Shown: in pieces, positions 8,121 to 16,232 of the stretch
How positions within the stretch are numbered: the first letter of the stretch is position 1
How the letters are laid out: every line of letters starts with the position of its first letter
DNA from: JAMXLO01 sp963794185
GTDB taxonomy: Bacteria > Pseudomonadota > Alphaproteobacteria > Acetobacterales > Acetobacteraceae
Length of the DNA: 64,000 nucleotides
Direction: 5' to 3'
Assembly (NCBI GenBank): GCA_963794185.1
Contig: CAWCDM010000086.1
Coordinates: forward strand, 1-64,000
Translations under genes and position numbers: made by a program
Notes under the pieces: generated by a model
Seen by the model: the letters and a program-made list of their open reading frames with translations, nothing else
Database searches by the model: none
What the model was told of the DNA's origin: nothing

Positions 8121-8720
8121 ATGTTCGCAGTGATCCGCACCGGCGGGAAGCAATACCGGGTAACGCCGAACGCGGTGCTGAAGGTCGAGAAACTGGAAGC
8201 CGAGGCCGGCGCCACCGTCACCTTCACCGATGTCCTGGCAGTGGGCAACGAGGGAAGCCTGACGCTCGGCGCCCCGACCGTTGCCGGCGCCTCGGTCACG
8301 GCGACGGTGATCGCGCAGGACCGGTTGGACAAGATCATCATCTTCAAGAAGCGCCGCCGGCAGAACAGTCGCCGCCGCAACGGCCATCGCCAGCACGTCA
8401 CCGTGCTGCGCATCGCCGGCTTCGAGAAGGATGGTCAGGCGCTCGTGGCTGCGGCGTCCGAGCCGTCGGGAACCGCACTCGAGGCGGCGGAAGGCACCGG
8501 CGTCGTATACGGCGAGACGCCGGCCGTCCTTCCCGAGCACCATCACGCGGCGCCGTCCGCCGACGTGGCGCCGCCAGCTGAACACCATCCCCGTCATCCG
8601 CCGATGCACGTCACCGAGCCCGACGCGCCGGCGGGCCTGGAGGCAGCGGAAGGCGAGGGCATCGTCGAAGGCTACACGCCCGAGAACCTGGCCTCACCCG
8701 ACGCCGAGCGGAAGGAGTAA
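8121..8720 (+). CDS. rplU: 50S ribosomal protein L21 with long C-terminal extension
   Basis: Residues 1-103 or so are canonical L21: MFAVIRTGGKQYRV at the start and the rRNA-binding KRRRQNSRRRNGHRQ segment near 75-90. Ordinary L21 ends there; this product continues to 199 residues. The added tail is Pro/His/Ala/Glu rich and contains a duplicated motif, LEAAEGTGVVYGETPAVL and LEAAEGEGIVEGYTPENL, separated by a His/Pro-rich linker. The reading frame is unbroken and the spacing to rpmA (6 bases) is normal, so the tail is likely real and translated. ATG 8121 is used because it gives the family N-terminus; an in-frame GTG lies 15 bases upstream. It is transcribed from the promoter at 8035-8062. 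Confidence 0.95.
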   Translation: MFAVIRTGGKQYRVTPNAVLKVEKLEAEAGATVTFTDVLAVGNEGSLTLGAPTVAGASVTATVIAQDRLDKIIIFKKRRRQNSRRRNGHRQHVTVLRIAGFEKDGQALVAAASEPSGTALEAAEGTGVVYGETPAVLPEHHHAAPSADVAPPAEHHPRHPPMHVTEPDAPAGLEAAEGEGIVEGYTPENLASPDAERKE

Positions 8721-8726
8721 GCACGG

Positions 8727-8996
8727 ATGGCTCACAAAAAGGCAGGCGGCTCCTCGCGCAACGGCCGCGATACGGAAGGCCGCCGCCTCGGCATCAAGAA
8801 GTTCGGCGGCGAGGCGGTCATCGCCGGCAACATCATCCTTCGCCAGCGCGGCACGAAGTGGAAGCCGGGCACCAACGTCGGCCTCGGGCGCGATCACACG
8901 ATCTTCGCCCTGGTGGATGGCAAGGTCGAGTTCAAGCGCCGGTCCAACGATCGGGTGCATGTGTCCGTCGCACCGCTGCCGGCCGCCGCCGAGTAA
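8727..8996 (+). CDS. rpmA: 50S ribosomal protein L27
   Basis: An 89-residue L27 with the typical start MAHKKAGGSSRNGRD, whose N-terminal arm reaches the peptidyl transferase centre, followed by GRRLGIKKFGGE and RQRGTKWKPG. It lies 6 bases downstream of rplU in the conserved rplU-rpmA pair and is followed by a terminator-like hairpin at 9023-9053. Confidence 0.98.
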   Translation: MAHKKAGGSSRNGRDTEGRRLGIKKFGGEAVIAGNIILRQRGTKWKPGTNVGLGRDHTIFALVDGKVEFKRRSNDRVHVSVAPLPAAAE

Positions 8997-9022
8997 GGCG
9001 CCGGGACCCTTTGCCGTTTCGA

Positions 9023-9053
9023 ACGGGGGTCGGCGCCAGCCGGCCCCCGTTTT
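9023..9053 (+). terminator. Intrinsic terminator after rpmA
   Basis: Stem ACGGGGGTCGGC (9023-9034) pairs with GCCGGCCCCCGT (9039-9050) through one G-T pair, with a 4-base loop, followed by TTTT. It separates rplU-rpmA from obgE and may allow partial read-through. Confidence 0.75.
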
Positions 9054-9085
9054 CGTTGGAAGCCGTCTTTAACCGGATACGGGCG

Positions 9086-10096
9086 ATGAAGTTTCTCGAC
9101 CAGGCCAAGATCCATCTGAGCTCCGGCGACGGGGGCAACGGCGTGTGTGCATTCCGCCGGGAGAAATTCATTGAGTTCGGCGGGCCAGACGGCGGCAATG
9201 GCGGCAAGGGCGGCGACATCGTCTTCGAGGCCGTGGCCAACCTGAACACGCTGATCGACTTCCGCTACACGCAGCATTTCCGCGCCAAGAAGGGCGGCAA
9301 CGGCGAGGGCGCAGACCGCACCGGCGCCGGCGCACCGGACGTGGTGATCAAGGTGCCCGTGGGCACGCAGATCATGGCCGAGGACCGTGCCACGTTGCTT
9401 GCCGATATGGATGTGCCCGGGCGGCGCGTGGTGATGTTGCGCGGCGGCGACGGCGGGTTCGGCAACGCGCACTACAAGTCCTCGACCAACCGTGCGCCGC
9501 GCCGGGCGGACAAGGGCTGGCCGGGCGAGGAACGCTGGGTGTGGCTGCGGCTGAAGCTGATCGCCGATGCCGGGCTGGTCGGGTTGCCGAACGCCGGCAA
9601 GTCGACCTTGCTCGCCGCGGCATCGGCCGCGAAGCCGAAGATCGCCGACTATCCGTTCACCACGCTGTATCCGCAGTTGGGGGTGGTGCGGCTGTCGGCG
9701 GGGGAAGAATTCGTGCTGGCCGACATCCCCGGCCTGATCGAGGGCGCGCATGACGGCGCCGGCCTGGGCGACCGGTTCCTCGGTCATGTCGAGCGCTGTG
9801 CGGTGCTGCTGCATCTGGTGGACGGCGCCGCCGGCGATGTCGTGCAGGCGTGGCGCACGGTGCGCGAGGAATTGTCCGCTTACGGCGGTGGGCTGGCGGA
9901 CAAGCCGGAACTGATCGGGCTCAACAAGGCGGATGCGATGACGCCGCGCGAGGCGGCGGCAAGGAAGGCGGCGTTGGCGAAGGCGTCCGGCCAGCCGGTG
10001 ATGCTGCTGTCCGGCGTGACCGGCCAGGGTGTGCCCGAGGTGCTGCGGGCACTGCAGGGAATGATCAATGCCGCAAGGCAGGAGAAGGCCGCGTGA
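9086..10096 (+). CDS. obgE: Obg family GTPase
   Basis: A 336-residue essential ribosome-associated GTPase involved in 50S assembly. The Gly-rich Obg fold occupies residues 1-157 (GDGGNG, GGPDGGNGGKGGD, GGDGGFGN), followed by the G domain with G1 GLPNAGKST, G3 DIPGLIEGA and G4 NKAD. It lacks a long charged C-terminal tail. The ATG at 9086 gives the standard MKFLDQAKI start. It follows the rpmA terminator by about 30 bases and precedes proB, the usual alphaproteobacterial order. Confidence 0.98.
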   Translation: MKFLDQAKIHLSSGDGGNGVCAFRREKFIEFGGPDGGNGGKGGDIVFEAVANLNTLIDFRYTQHFRAKKGGNGEGADRTGAGAPDVVIKVPVGTQIMAEDRATLLADMDVPGRRVVMLRGGDGGFGNAHYKSSTNRAPRRADKGWPGEERWVWLRLKLIADAGLVGLPNAGKSTLLAAASAAKPKIADYPFTTLYPQLGVVRLSAGEEFVLADIPGLIEGAHDGAGLGDRFLGHVERCAVLLHLVDGAAGDVVQAWRTVREELSAYGGGLADKPELIGLNKADAMTPREAAARKAALAKASGQPVMLLSGVTGQGVPEVLRALQGMINAARQEKAA

Positions 10097-10108
10097 GCCG
10101 CCCCGAGC

Positions 10109-10207
10109 ACACCTCTCCCGCTGCGCGGGAGAGGTCGGAGAGCGTAGCGCGACGGGAGAGGGTGCCGCCCGTTGCCCCACCCTCTCCTCGCGTAGCGGGA
10201 GAGGTGT
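10109..10207. repeat. REP-like nested palindromes between obgE and proB
   Basis: ACCTCTCCCGC and GCGGGAGAGGT form a perfect 11-base hairpin at 10111-10135. The 3' end of the unit (to 10207) is a diverged inverted copy of the 5' end, so the whole unit is bounded by ACACCTCTCCCGCT and AGCGGGAGAGGTGT. It nearly fills the gap between the two genes and resembles repetitive extragenic palindromes. Confidence 0.7.
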
Positions 10208-10235
10208 ACGTGGGCCGCACTGACTTTTCCGCGCC

Positions 10236-11351
10236 ATGACGCCATCCCTGTCCTCCGCCCAGCGCATCGTGGTGAAGATCGGCAGCGCGCTGGTGGTGGA
10301 TCACGACGAGGCCGCGCCTCGCACCGGATGGCTCGACGGCGTGGCGGCGGACATCGCCGCCCTGCGTGCGCGCAATGTGGACGTGATCGTGGTCTCCTCC
10401 GGCGCCATCGCCCTGGCGCGGCGATCGCTCGGGCTGCACCAGCGGCGGCTCCGGCTGGAGGAGCAACAGGCCGCCGCCGCAGTGGGGCAGATCCGCCTGG
10501 CGCAAGCCTGGAGCCAGGCCCTCTCGGCTCAAGGCCTGACCGCTGCGCAGTTGCTGCTTACGCTCGACGACACCGAGGACCGCCGCCGCTACCTCAACGC
10601 GCGCGCCACGCTCAACACGCTGCTCGGCCTTGGCTGCATTCCGGTGATCAACGAGAACGACACTGTGGCGACCGCCGAGATTCGCTTCGGCGACAACGAC
10701 CGTCTCGCCGCGCGCGTGGCCGAGATGACGCAGGCCGACCAGCTTCTGCTGCTGTCCGATATCGACGGGCTCTACGCCGCCGATCCGCGACGTGATCCCG
10801 CCGCGGCGCACATTCCGATCGTGCCGGCCATCACCCCGGAGATCGAGGCGATGGGTGGCGACCCGCCGCCCGGTTACTCCTCCGGCGGAATGCGCACCAA
10901 GCTGGCGGCGGCACGCATCGCCACGCAGGCGGGCTGTGCGATGGCGATCGCCTATGGCCATACCGACCATCCGCTCGCGGCATTGGAGAACGGCGCACGC
11001 TGCACCTGGTTCCTTGCCGCGCCCGAAGGTCGTTCTGCGCGCAAGCGCTGGATCGCCGGCGCGCTGGCTCCTCTTGGAACGTTGGTGGTGGATGCCGGTG
11101 CCGCGCGCGCACTCGCCGCCGGCCGCTCCCTGCTGCCTGCCGGCGTGCGCAGCGTTGAAGGCACGTTCGAGCGCGGCGATCCGGTGGTGGTGCGCGGGCC
11201 GAGCGGTCAGGCATTGGCACGCGGTCTGTCCGCCTATGCCAGCGTCGATGCGGAACGCATCGCCGGACATCGCTCGGACAGGATCGAGACCATATTGGGT
11301 TGGCGCGGGCGCGACGAGATCATCCATCGCGACGACCTGGTCTTGCTGTGA
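10236..11351 (+). CDS. proB: Glutamate 5-kinase
   Basis: A 371-residue enzyme for the first step of proline synthesis, phosphorylating glutamate with ATP. The amino acid kinase domain starts VVKIGSALV and includes VVSSGAIALA, PVINENDTVA and LLLLSDIDGLY; GGMRTKLAAA is the usual regulatory/binding segment near 215-230. A C-terminal PUA domain (about 275-371) is present, as in most proteobacterial enzymes. It precedes proA by 103 bases, so both steps of the pathway are adjacent. Feedback inhibition by proline is expected of the family but not provable here. Confidence 0.97.
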   Translation: MTPSLSSAQRIVVKIGSALVVDHDEAAPRTGWLDGVAADIAALRARNVDVIVVSSGAIALARRSLGLHQRRLRLEEQQAAAAVGQIRLAQAWSQALSAQGLTAAQLLLTLDDTEDRRRYLNARATLNTLLGLGCIPVINENDTVATAEIRFGDNDRLAARVAEMTQADQLLLLSDIDGLYAADPRRDPAAAHIPIVPAITPEIEAMGGDPPPGYSSGGMRTKLAAARIATQAGCAMAIAYGHTDHPLAALENGARCTWFLAAPEGRSARKRWIAGALAPLGTLVVDAGAARALAAGRSLLPAGVRSVEGTFERGDPVVVRGPSGQALARGLSAYASVDAERIAGHRSDRIETILGWRGRDEIIHRDDLVLL

Positions 11352-11454
11352 TCTGTGTTGCGACGAGAGCGCTACCAATTGCAAGCCGCCAGCTTCATCT
11401 GTCTTGCTCGAAGCCGCATTGCAAAGGCAGACTGAGACGAGAGGAACGCCACGG

Positions 11455-12714
11455 ATGCACATCGAGACCGACGCAACCCAGCATCTGCAACGCGCCGCCG
11501 ACGCAGCGCGCGCGGCATCGCATGTCCTGGCGCGCCTGTCCGACGCAGAGCGCAACGCCGCATTGGGCGCGATGGCAGCGGCACTGCGATCGCACTCGGC
11601 GGAGATACTTGCCGCCAACGCCAGCGACCTCGCCGCCTGCTCCGGCACCGCTGCGTTCCGCGATCGGCTCGCGCTGACCGCCGCACGCGTCGAAGCCATG
11701 GCCAAAGGCCTGGAGGACATCGGGAAATTGCCCGATCCGCTCAGGCGCACGCTGGCAGACTGGACGCGGCCCAACGGTTTGCGCATTCAGCGCATCGCCA
11801 CGCCGATCGGCGTGATCGGCATGATCTACGAAAGCCGGCCCAATGTCGGCGCCGATGCCGCGGGCATCTGTCTGAAATCGGGCAACGCCGTGATCCTGCG
11901 CGGCGGTTCGGAAAGCCTGCACAGCGCAAAGGCGATCAATGCCGCGTTGGTGACGGGGCTGCGCGCGGCGGGGCTGCCGGAAGCCTGCGTGCAGGTCGCA
12001 CCCGATGCCGATCGCGCCTATGTCGCGGCGATGCTGGCGGCGGCCGGACTGCTCGACCTGATCGTGCCGCGCGGGGGAAAATCGCTGGTGGAACGGGTGC
12101 AGCGCGAGGCACGCGTGCCGGTGCTGGCGCATGCCGAAGGGCTCTGCCACACCTATGTGCACGCGTCCGCCGACCATGCGATGGCGCGTCGCATCGTGGC
12201 GAATGCCAAGATGCGACGCACCGGCATCTGTGGCGCCACCGAAACCCTGCTGATCGACCGCGCCATCGCGCCCGCATTGCTGCCGACCATCGTCGCCGAC
12301 CTGCGGGCGCTGGGCTGCGACTTCCGCGCCGATGCGGCGGTGCGCGACATCGTGCCCGACCTCGCCGCCGCGAACGAAGCGGATTTCGACACCGAATGGT
12401 TGGACGCGATTTTGTCGGTCGCGGTGGTGGATGGCGTCGATGCCGCTTTGGCGCACATCGCGCGCCATGGCTCCGAACACACCGATGCCATCGTCGCCGA
12501 GGATGCTACGGCGGCAGAACGCTTTTTGAATGGCGTGGACAGCGCGGTGGCATTGTGGAACGCCTCGACGCAATTCTGCGACGGGGGAGAATTCGGCTTC
12601 GGCGCGGAGATCGGCATCGCCACCGGACGCATTCATGCCCGCGGCCCGGTAGGTCCCGAGCAGCTCACGACCTATCGCTACCTGGTGACAGGTACCGGGC
12701 AGGTGCGTCCCTGA
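11455..12714 (+). CDS. proA: Gamma-glutamyl phosphate reductase
   Basis: A 419-residue NADPH-dependent enzyme converting glutamyl-5-phosphate to the semialdehyde, acting with ProB. The aldehyde dehydrogenase-like fold shows GVIGMIYESRPNV near 120-131, KSGNAVILRGGSES near 141-154 and the catalytic cysteine C259 in RTGICGATETLL. A good ribosome site (GAGAGGAAC) precedes the ATG at 11455. The stop overlaps or touches the upstream end of the nadD reading frame, suggesting cotranscription. Confidence 0.97.
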   Translation: MHIETDATQHLQRAADAARAASHVLARLSDAERNAALGAMAAALRSHSAEILAANASDLAACSGTAAFRDRLALTAARVEAMAKGLEDIGKLPDPLRRTLADWTRPNGLRIQRIATPIGVIGMIYESRPNVGADAAGICLKSGNAVILRGGSESLHSAKAINAALVTGLRAAGLPEACVQVAPDADRAYVAAMLAAAGLLDLIVPRGGKSLVERVQREARVPVLAHAEGLCHTYVHASADHAMARRIVANAKMRRTGICGATETLLIDRAIAPALLPTIVADLRALGCDFRADAAVRDIVPDLAAANEADFDTEWLDAILSVAVVDGVDAALAHIARHGSEHTDAIVAEDATAAERFLNGVDSAVALWNASTQFCDGGEFGFGAEIGIATGRIHARGPVGPEQLTTYRYLVTGTGQVRP

Positions 12715-12764
12715 ACGCGCCGTCGTGGCATGAGCCCATCCCACGGTTTGGCGACCGGCGGCGC

Positions 12765-13337
12765 ATGCGCATCGGCCTATTGGGCGGTTCGTTCAATCCG
12801 GCGCATGCCGGTCATCGCCACGTCATCGATCTCGCGCGACGTCGCCTGCGGCTCGATCAGGTGTGGCTGCTGGTTTCGCCAGGCAATCCGCTGAAGCCGC
12901 GACACGGAATGGCGCCGCTCGGCGAGCGTGTGGCATCCGCGCGCGCCATCGCGGACGGACGACGCATTGTGGCGAGTGCAATCGAACTCGCATTCGGCAC
13001 GCGCTACACTGTCTATACGCTGCGTCGCCTGCTGCGGCAGTTTCCGCGGGCGCGCTTTGTTTGGCTGATGGGGGCCGACATTTTGGAAGAATTGCCGCGC
13101 TGGCGCCGCTGGCTGGAGATCGTGCGCCGGATTCCCTTCGCTGTTCTGCCGCGCCCCGGCTACAATCATCCCGCACTGGCCGGCCGCGCGGCGCGACGGC
13201 TCGCCCGTGCAAGACGGCCAATGCGATCGGCTGCGGTGTTGTCCGAACTTGAAGCGCCCGCCTGGGTCTTTTTGTGCGTCCCGCAGCATGCCGCTTCGGC
13301 CAGTGCAATCCGCGCCAGCAGAGGAGCAGAGTCATAG
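12765..13337 (+). CDS. nadD: Nicotinate-mononucleotide adenylyltransferase
   Basis: A 190-residue NAD biosynthesis enzyme. The nucleotidyltransferase signature GGSFNPAHAGH has the HxGH motif at H14-H17, and the C-terminal ASAIRAS corresponds to the family's ISSTxIR. The ATG at 12765 is the first good start, but the frame upstream (WHEPIPRFGDRRR) looks like the extra N-terminal piece of Acetobacteraceae homologues, so translation may begin further 5', possibly at a CTG overlapping the proA stop at 12711. It leads into rsfS, the conserved partner. Confidence 0.93.
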   Translation: MRIGLLGGSFNPAHAGHRHVIDLARRRLRLDQVWLLVSPGNPLKPRHGMAPLGERVASARAIADGRRIVASAIELAFGTRYTVYTLRRLLRQFPRARFVWLMGADILEELPRWRRWLEIVRRIPFAVLPRPGYNHPALAGRAARRLARARRPMRSAAVLSELEAPAWVFLCVPQHAASASAIRASRGAES

Positions 13338-13846
13338 CCAAGCCGCCGAAACCGTTCTCGCCCGCGCGGCATCGCGCCGCTCCGCGCAAGAAGATCGCCA
13401 AGCCGACGCTGCCTGAGGCTGGCAAGACGCCCGGCACGCCACGCAAGAAGACGATCGCCGCCGGTCCACGCCTTGCCGCACCGCGCCGGGCACGCAAAGC
13501 CGAGCCGTCCGCGCTGCAGCGGCTGCAGTTGGTGATCGTCGGCAGCCTGGAGGACGACAAGGCGGAGAACGTCGTGACGCTGGATCTTGAGGGCAAGGCG
13601 TCGTTCTGTGACCGCATGGTGATTGCAACCGGCCTGGCCGACCGGCAGATCACCGCCATGGCGGAGCACTTGTCGGAGAAGCTGCACAAGGCGGGTTTAA
13701 AGCGTGTGCAGGTGGAAGGTTCCAACGGCGCCGACTGGGTGCTGATCGATGCCGGCGACATCGTCGTGCACCTGTTCAAGCCCGAGGCACGGGCGATGTA
13801 CGCGCTGGAGAAGATGTGGGGATCCGAACTCGACGAGGCGGGATAG
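13274..13846 (+). CDS. rsfS: Ribosomal silencing factor RsfS
   Basis: The C-terminal 110 residues are RsfS/Iojap: LQLVIVGSLEDDKAENVV, FCDRMVIATGLADRQ, DWVLIDAGDIVVHLF and EKMWG. RsfS binds L14 and blocks subunit joining when growth slows. The N-terminus carries a Lys/Pro/Arg-rich extension of 50 or more residues. The GTG at 13274 overlaps nadD by 64 bases and lacks a ribosome site; a good AGGAG lies upstream of 13334, where the in-frame codon is ATA, so the true start is uncertain. It ends 2 bases before the convergent heptosyltransferase. Confidence 0.92.
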   Translation: MRPAACRFGQCNPRQQRSRVIAKPPKPFSPARHRAAPRKKIAKPTLPEAGKTPGTPRKKTIAAGPRLAAPRRARKAEPSALQRLQLVIVGSLEDDKAENVVTLDLEGKASFCDRMVIATGLADRQITAMAEHLSEKLHKAGLKRVQVEGSNGADWVLIDAGDIVVHLFKPEARAMYALEKMWGSELDEAG

Positions 13847-13848
13847 GC

Positions 13849-14743
13849 TCACACGAGTTCGGCTTGTGCAATCAACCGCGTGGCCGTTGTGAGCGCGGCT
13901 GCAACGGACAGATCCTGCATGCGTTCGCTCTTTGACAATACTGCGGTGGCACGCGGCCCGGCCGGCGCATATTCCTGCGCCGGCGTGGGACCGAACAGAC
14001 CAAGCGTCGGCGCGCCGGCAGCGGCGGCGAGATGCATCAGACCGGAATCGTTGCCGACGAACAGGGCGCATCGTGCGAGGCATGCTGCCGCCTCCGGCAG
14101 CGTAAGCTTGCCGACGAGATCGATTGCGTCGTGCAGGGCAGTGAGGAGGGGGGCGGCCATCGCGCGTTCCGCTTCGCCGGGGCCGGCGAAGACGACGGGA
14201 ACGGCACCCGGCAGCGCATCGGCAACCAGTGCATTGAACAGCGCGGCGATAGCGGTCGGCGGGCCAGATCTTCGGCGCCCAGTTGGCGGTCGGGCCGAGG
14301 CCGATCAACGGGCGGCCCGCCGGCAGCAAGGCTGTCGCGCGGGCATGATCCGCGGGAGCTGTCCACATCACCGGCAACGGCGGCGGATCGAGATCCAGGA
14401 CCGCGCCGAGCTGGGCGATCTTGTGGCCGGAGCGACGTCGCATCACCGCGCGCCGGCGCGCCGGCACCATCCAGGCAAGCGCGGAGCCGCGGATATCCAC
14501 CACAAGGTCCCAGAATGTGGTGGCAGCGCAGGCCCAGAGCGGCAGCCAGTGCAGGCTGTAGGGGCGCTTGTCGAGCACGATGGTGCGTTCGTGGTTCGGC
14601 ATGCGCGCGAACACGCCCTCCGCCACGGGGCCGCACGCGACGGTGATGCGGGCCTGCGGATACGTGCGGATCAGGTGGTCCAGCAGGCCCGTGGACAGCA
14701 CTGCATCGCCAAGCCGATTGGAGGAGACGAACAGGATTCGCAT
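13849..14743 (-). pseudogene. Glycosyltransferase family 9 (heptosyltransferase-like), frameshifted
   Basis: The 5' part encodes a GT9 N-terminus (MRILFVSSNRLGDAVLST, then LIGLGPTANWAPKIWPADRY). At 14248 one extra base follows the TAT codon. In the next frame the protein continues correctly as AALFNALVADALPGAVPVVF through KLTLPEAAACLARC to FVGNDSGLMHLAAAAGAPTL, the ADP-heptose-binding part of the family. The restored protein would be about 297 residues, within the family range. GT9 enzymes add heptose or related sugars to the LPS core at the inner membrane. As given, the gene yields only a truncated product plus an unrelated tail. Sequencing error or real inactivation are both possible. Confidence 0.88.
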
Positions 14744-14818
14744 TGGGTCCCGCTTAGCACGGTTTGACGATGCCGCGGAGGTTGGGCAGCGTCCGATGCA
14801 ATCTTGAGGAGTTCTTCG

Positions 14819-15727
14819 ATGCCCGCATCATTGCCCGCCATCAGCCTGGTTGCCGTTCCTGGCCGTCGCCGGCTCACCATCGACCTCGCGCGCGACATCG
14901 AGCGCCGCGGGTTCTCCGGCATCTTCTCGCCCAGCATGTTCGGCAACATGTCGCTGTGCGAGGCGCTGGCGTGGAACACCGAGCGCATCGCCTTCGGCAC
15001 CGCCATCGCGCCGATCTACGCACGCACGGTGCAGGACTTCGCGCAGAGCGCGGCCTTCATGCACGAGATCTCCGGCGGGCGTTTCCGCTTTGGCATCGGC
15101 GTCGCGCATGCGCCGAGCCATCTGCGCATGGGCGTGGCGGCGGGAAAGCCGCTCGCCGACACGCGCGGATTTGTCGAGAAGCTCCGCGCACAGGAAGGGT
15201 TCGGCGCGTTGCCGCCGATCATCATTGCCGCGCTGCGCAGAAAGATGGTGGCGCTGGCTGGAGAAATCGCCGATGGCGTGGTGTTCGCCAATGCCGCGCG
15301 CTCGCACATGGCGGCCTCGCTCGCGGCGCTGCCTGCGGCGAAGCACGACGACGACGCGTTCTTCGTTGGCAACATGCTGCCGACGTGCATCAGCGACGAC
15401 ATCGAAGCCGCCAAGGCGGTCTGCCGCCGCACGCTGACGTCGTATGCGTTCCTGCCGAACTACCGCAACTATTGGAAGGAGGCGGGATACGTCGCGGAGA
15501 TGACCGAGATCGAGCGCGCCATCGCCGAAGATCGTCGTGACGATGTGCCGCGCTATCTGACGGACCGGTGGCTGGCGGATGTGTCGCTGTTCGGGCCGGC
15601 CTCGCGCGTGCGCGATGAGCTGGATAAATGGTACGCCGCCGGCGTGCGCACGCCGGTGATCGTGCCTTCCTCGGCTGCCGGCAATCAGCTCAAGGCGCTG
15701 GAGGAGATCGTCGCTGCTGTTGGTTAG
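14819..15727 (+). CDS. LLM-class (luciferase-like) flavin-dependent oxidoreductase
   Basis: A 302-residue TIM-barrel protein of the luciferase-like monooxygenase superfamily. Typical stretches are ERRGFSGIFSPSMF, ERIAFGTAIAPIYARTV, EISGGRFRFGIGVAHAPSH and, near the C-terminus, GPASRVRDELDKWYAAGV. These enzymes use FMN or F420; the cofactor cannot be decided here. The ATG at 14819 is chosen because GAGGAG lies 8 bases upstream. It is divergent from the heptosyltransferase (75 bases apart) and faces the PRC-barrel gene across a hairpin at 15733-15760. Confidence 0.88.
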   Translation: MPASLPAISLVAVPGRRRLTIDLARDIERRGFSGIFSPSMFGNMSLCEALAWNTERIAFGTAIAPIYARTVQDFAQSAAFMHEISGGRFRFGIGVAHAPSHLRMGVAAGKPLADTRGFVEKLRAQEGFGALPPIIIAALRRKMVALAGEIADGVVFANAARSHMAASLAALPAAKHDDDAFFVGNMLPTCISDDIEAAKAVCRRTLTSYAFLPNYRNYWKEAGYVAEMTEIERAIAEDRRDDVPRYLTDRWLADVSLFGPASRVRDELDKWYAAGVRTPVIVPSSAAGNQLKALEEIVAAVG

Positions 15728-15732
15728 GCGGC

Positions 15733-15760
15733 GCCCGGCAACCCGGTAGGGCTGCCGGGC
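15733..15760. terminator. Bidirectional hairpin between convergent genes
   Basis: GCCCGGCA (15733-15740) pairs perfectly with TGCCGGGC (15753-15760). It lies between the stops of two convergent genes; no U-tract follows, so termination is inferred from position. Confidence 0.45.
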
Positions 15761-15768
15761 CGCATGGG

Positions 15769-16152
15769 TTACGGCACGTCCCAGAACGGGTGGGCCCCGT
15801 AATAGTCGTCAACGCGCCGCCCCCAGGCCGGGTCCTGCCAGCCCACCGTTTCATCGGTGGCGTAGGACGGGGCGCCTTCCAGCGTTCGCCGGTCGAGATC
15901 GACGACGTAGCCGCCCATGGACGTGTCGTATTTCAGCTTCTCCCACGGCAGCGGATAGTGTCGGTCGCCGATCCCCAGGAAACCGCCGAAGCCGACGACC
16001 GCGTAGGCGATCCTGCCGCTGACCTTATCGATCATCACGTCCTCGACACTGCCGAGGCTCTCGCCGGCCGGGTTGTAGATGTACGTGCCCTGGACCTGGT
16101 CGGCGCCGATCAGGCGGCCGGAGGTGTTTTTCGTGTCGTCGATGCTGGCCAT
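15769..16152 (-). CDS. PRC-barrel domain protein
   Basis: A 127-residue cytoplasmic protein. The PRC-barrel is recognized by LIGADQVQGTYIYNPAGESLGSV (shown here in part) near residues 14-36, then IDKVSGRIAYAVVGFGG and the PLPWEKLKYD strand. Such stand-alone PRC-barrel proteins are common in alphaproteobacteria, often stress- or envelope-linked, but without a defined reaction. AGAGGAA precedes the ATG. It is monocistronic, ending at a hairpin and starting 80 bases from the MmgE/PrpD stop. Confidence 0.87.
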   Translation of the reverse strand: MASIDDTKNTSGRLIGADQVQGTYIYNPAGESLGSVEDVMIDKVSGRIAYAVVGFGGFLGIGDRHYPLPWEKLKYDTSMGGYVVDLDRRTLEGAPSYATDETVGWQDPAWGRRVDDYYGAHPFWDVP

Positions 16153-16232
16153 GTCGCTTTCCTCTGGCGTTGTTGTGGTCAGAGAAACGCGCTTGCCCGG
16201 ACGAAGTTGCTGCCCTGCCGATCAGTTCGCCG

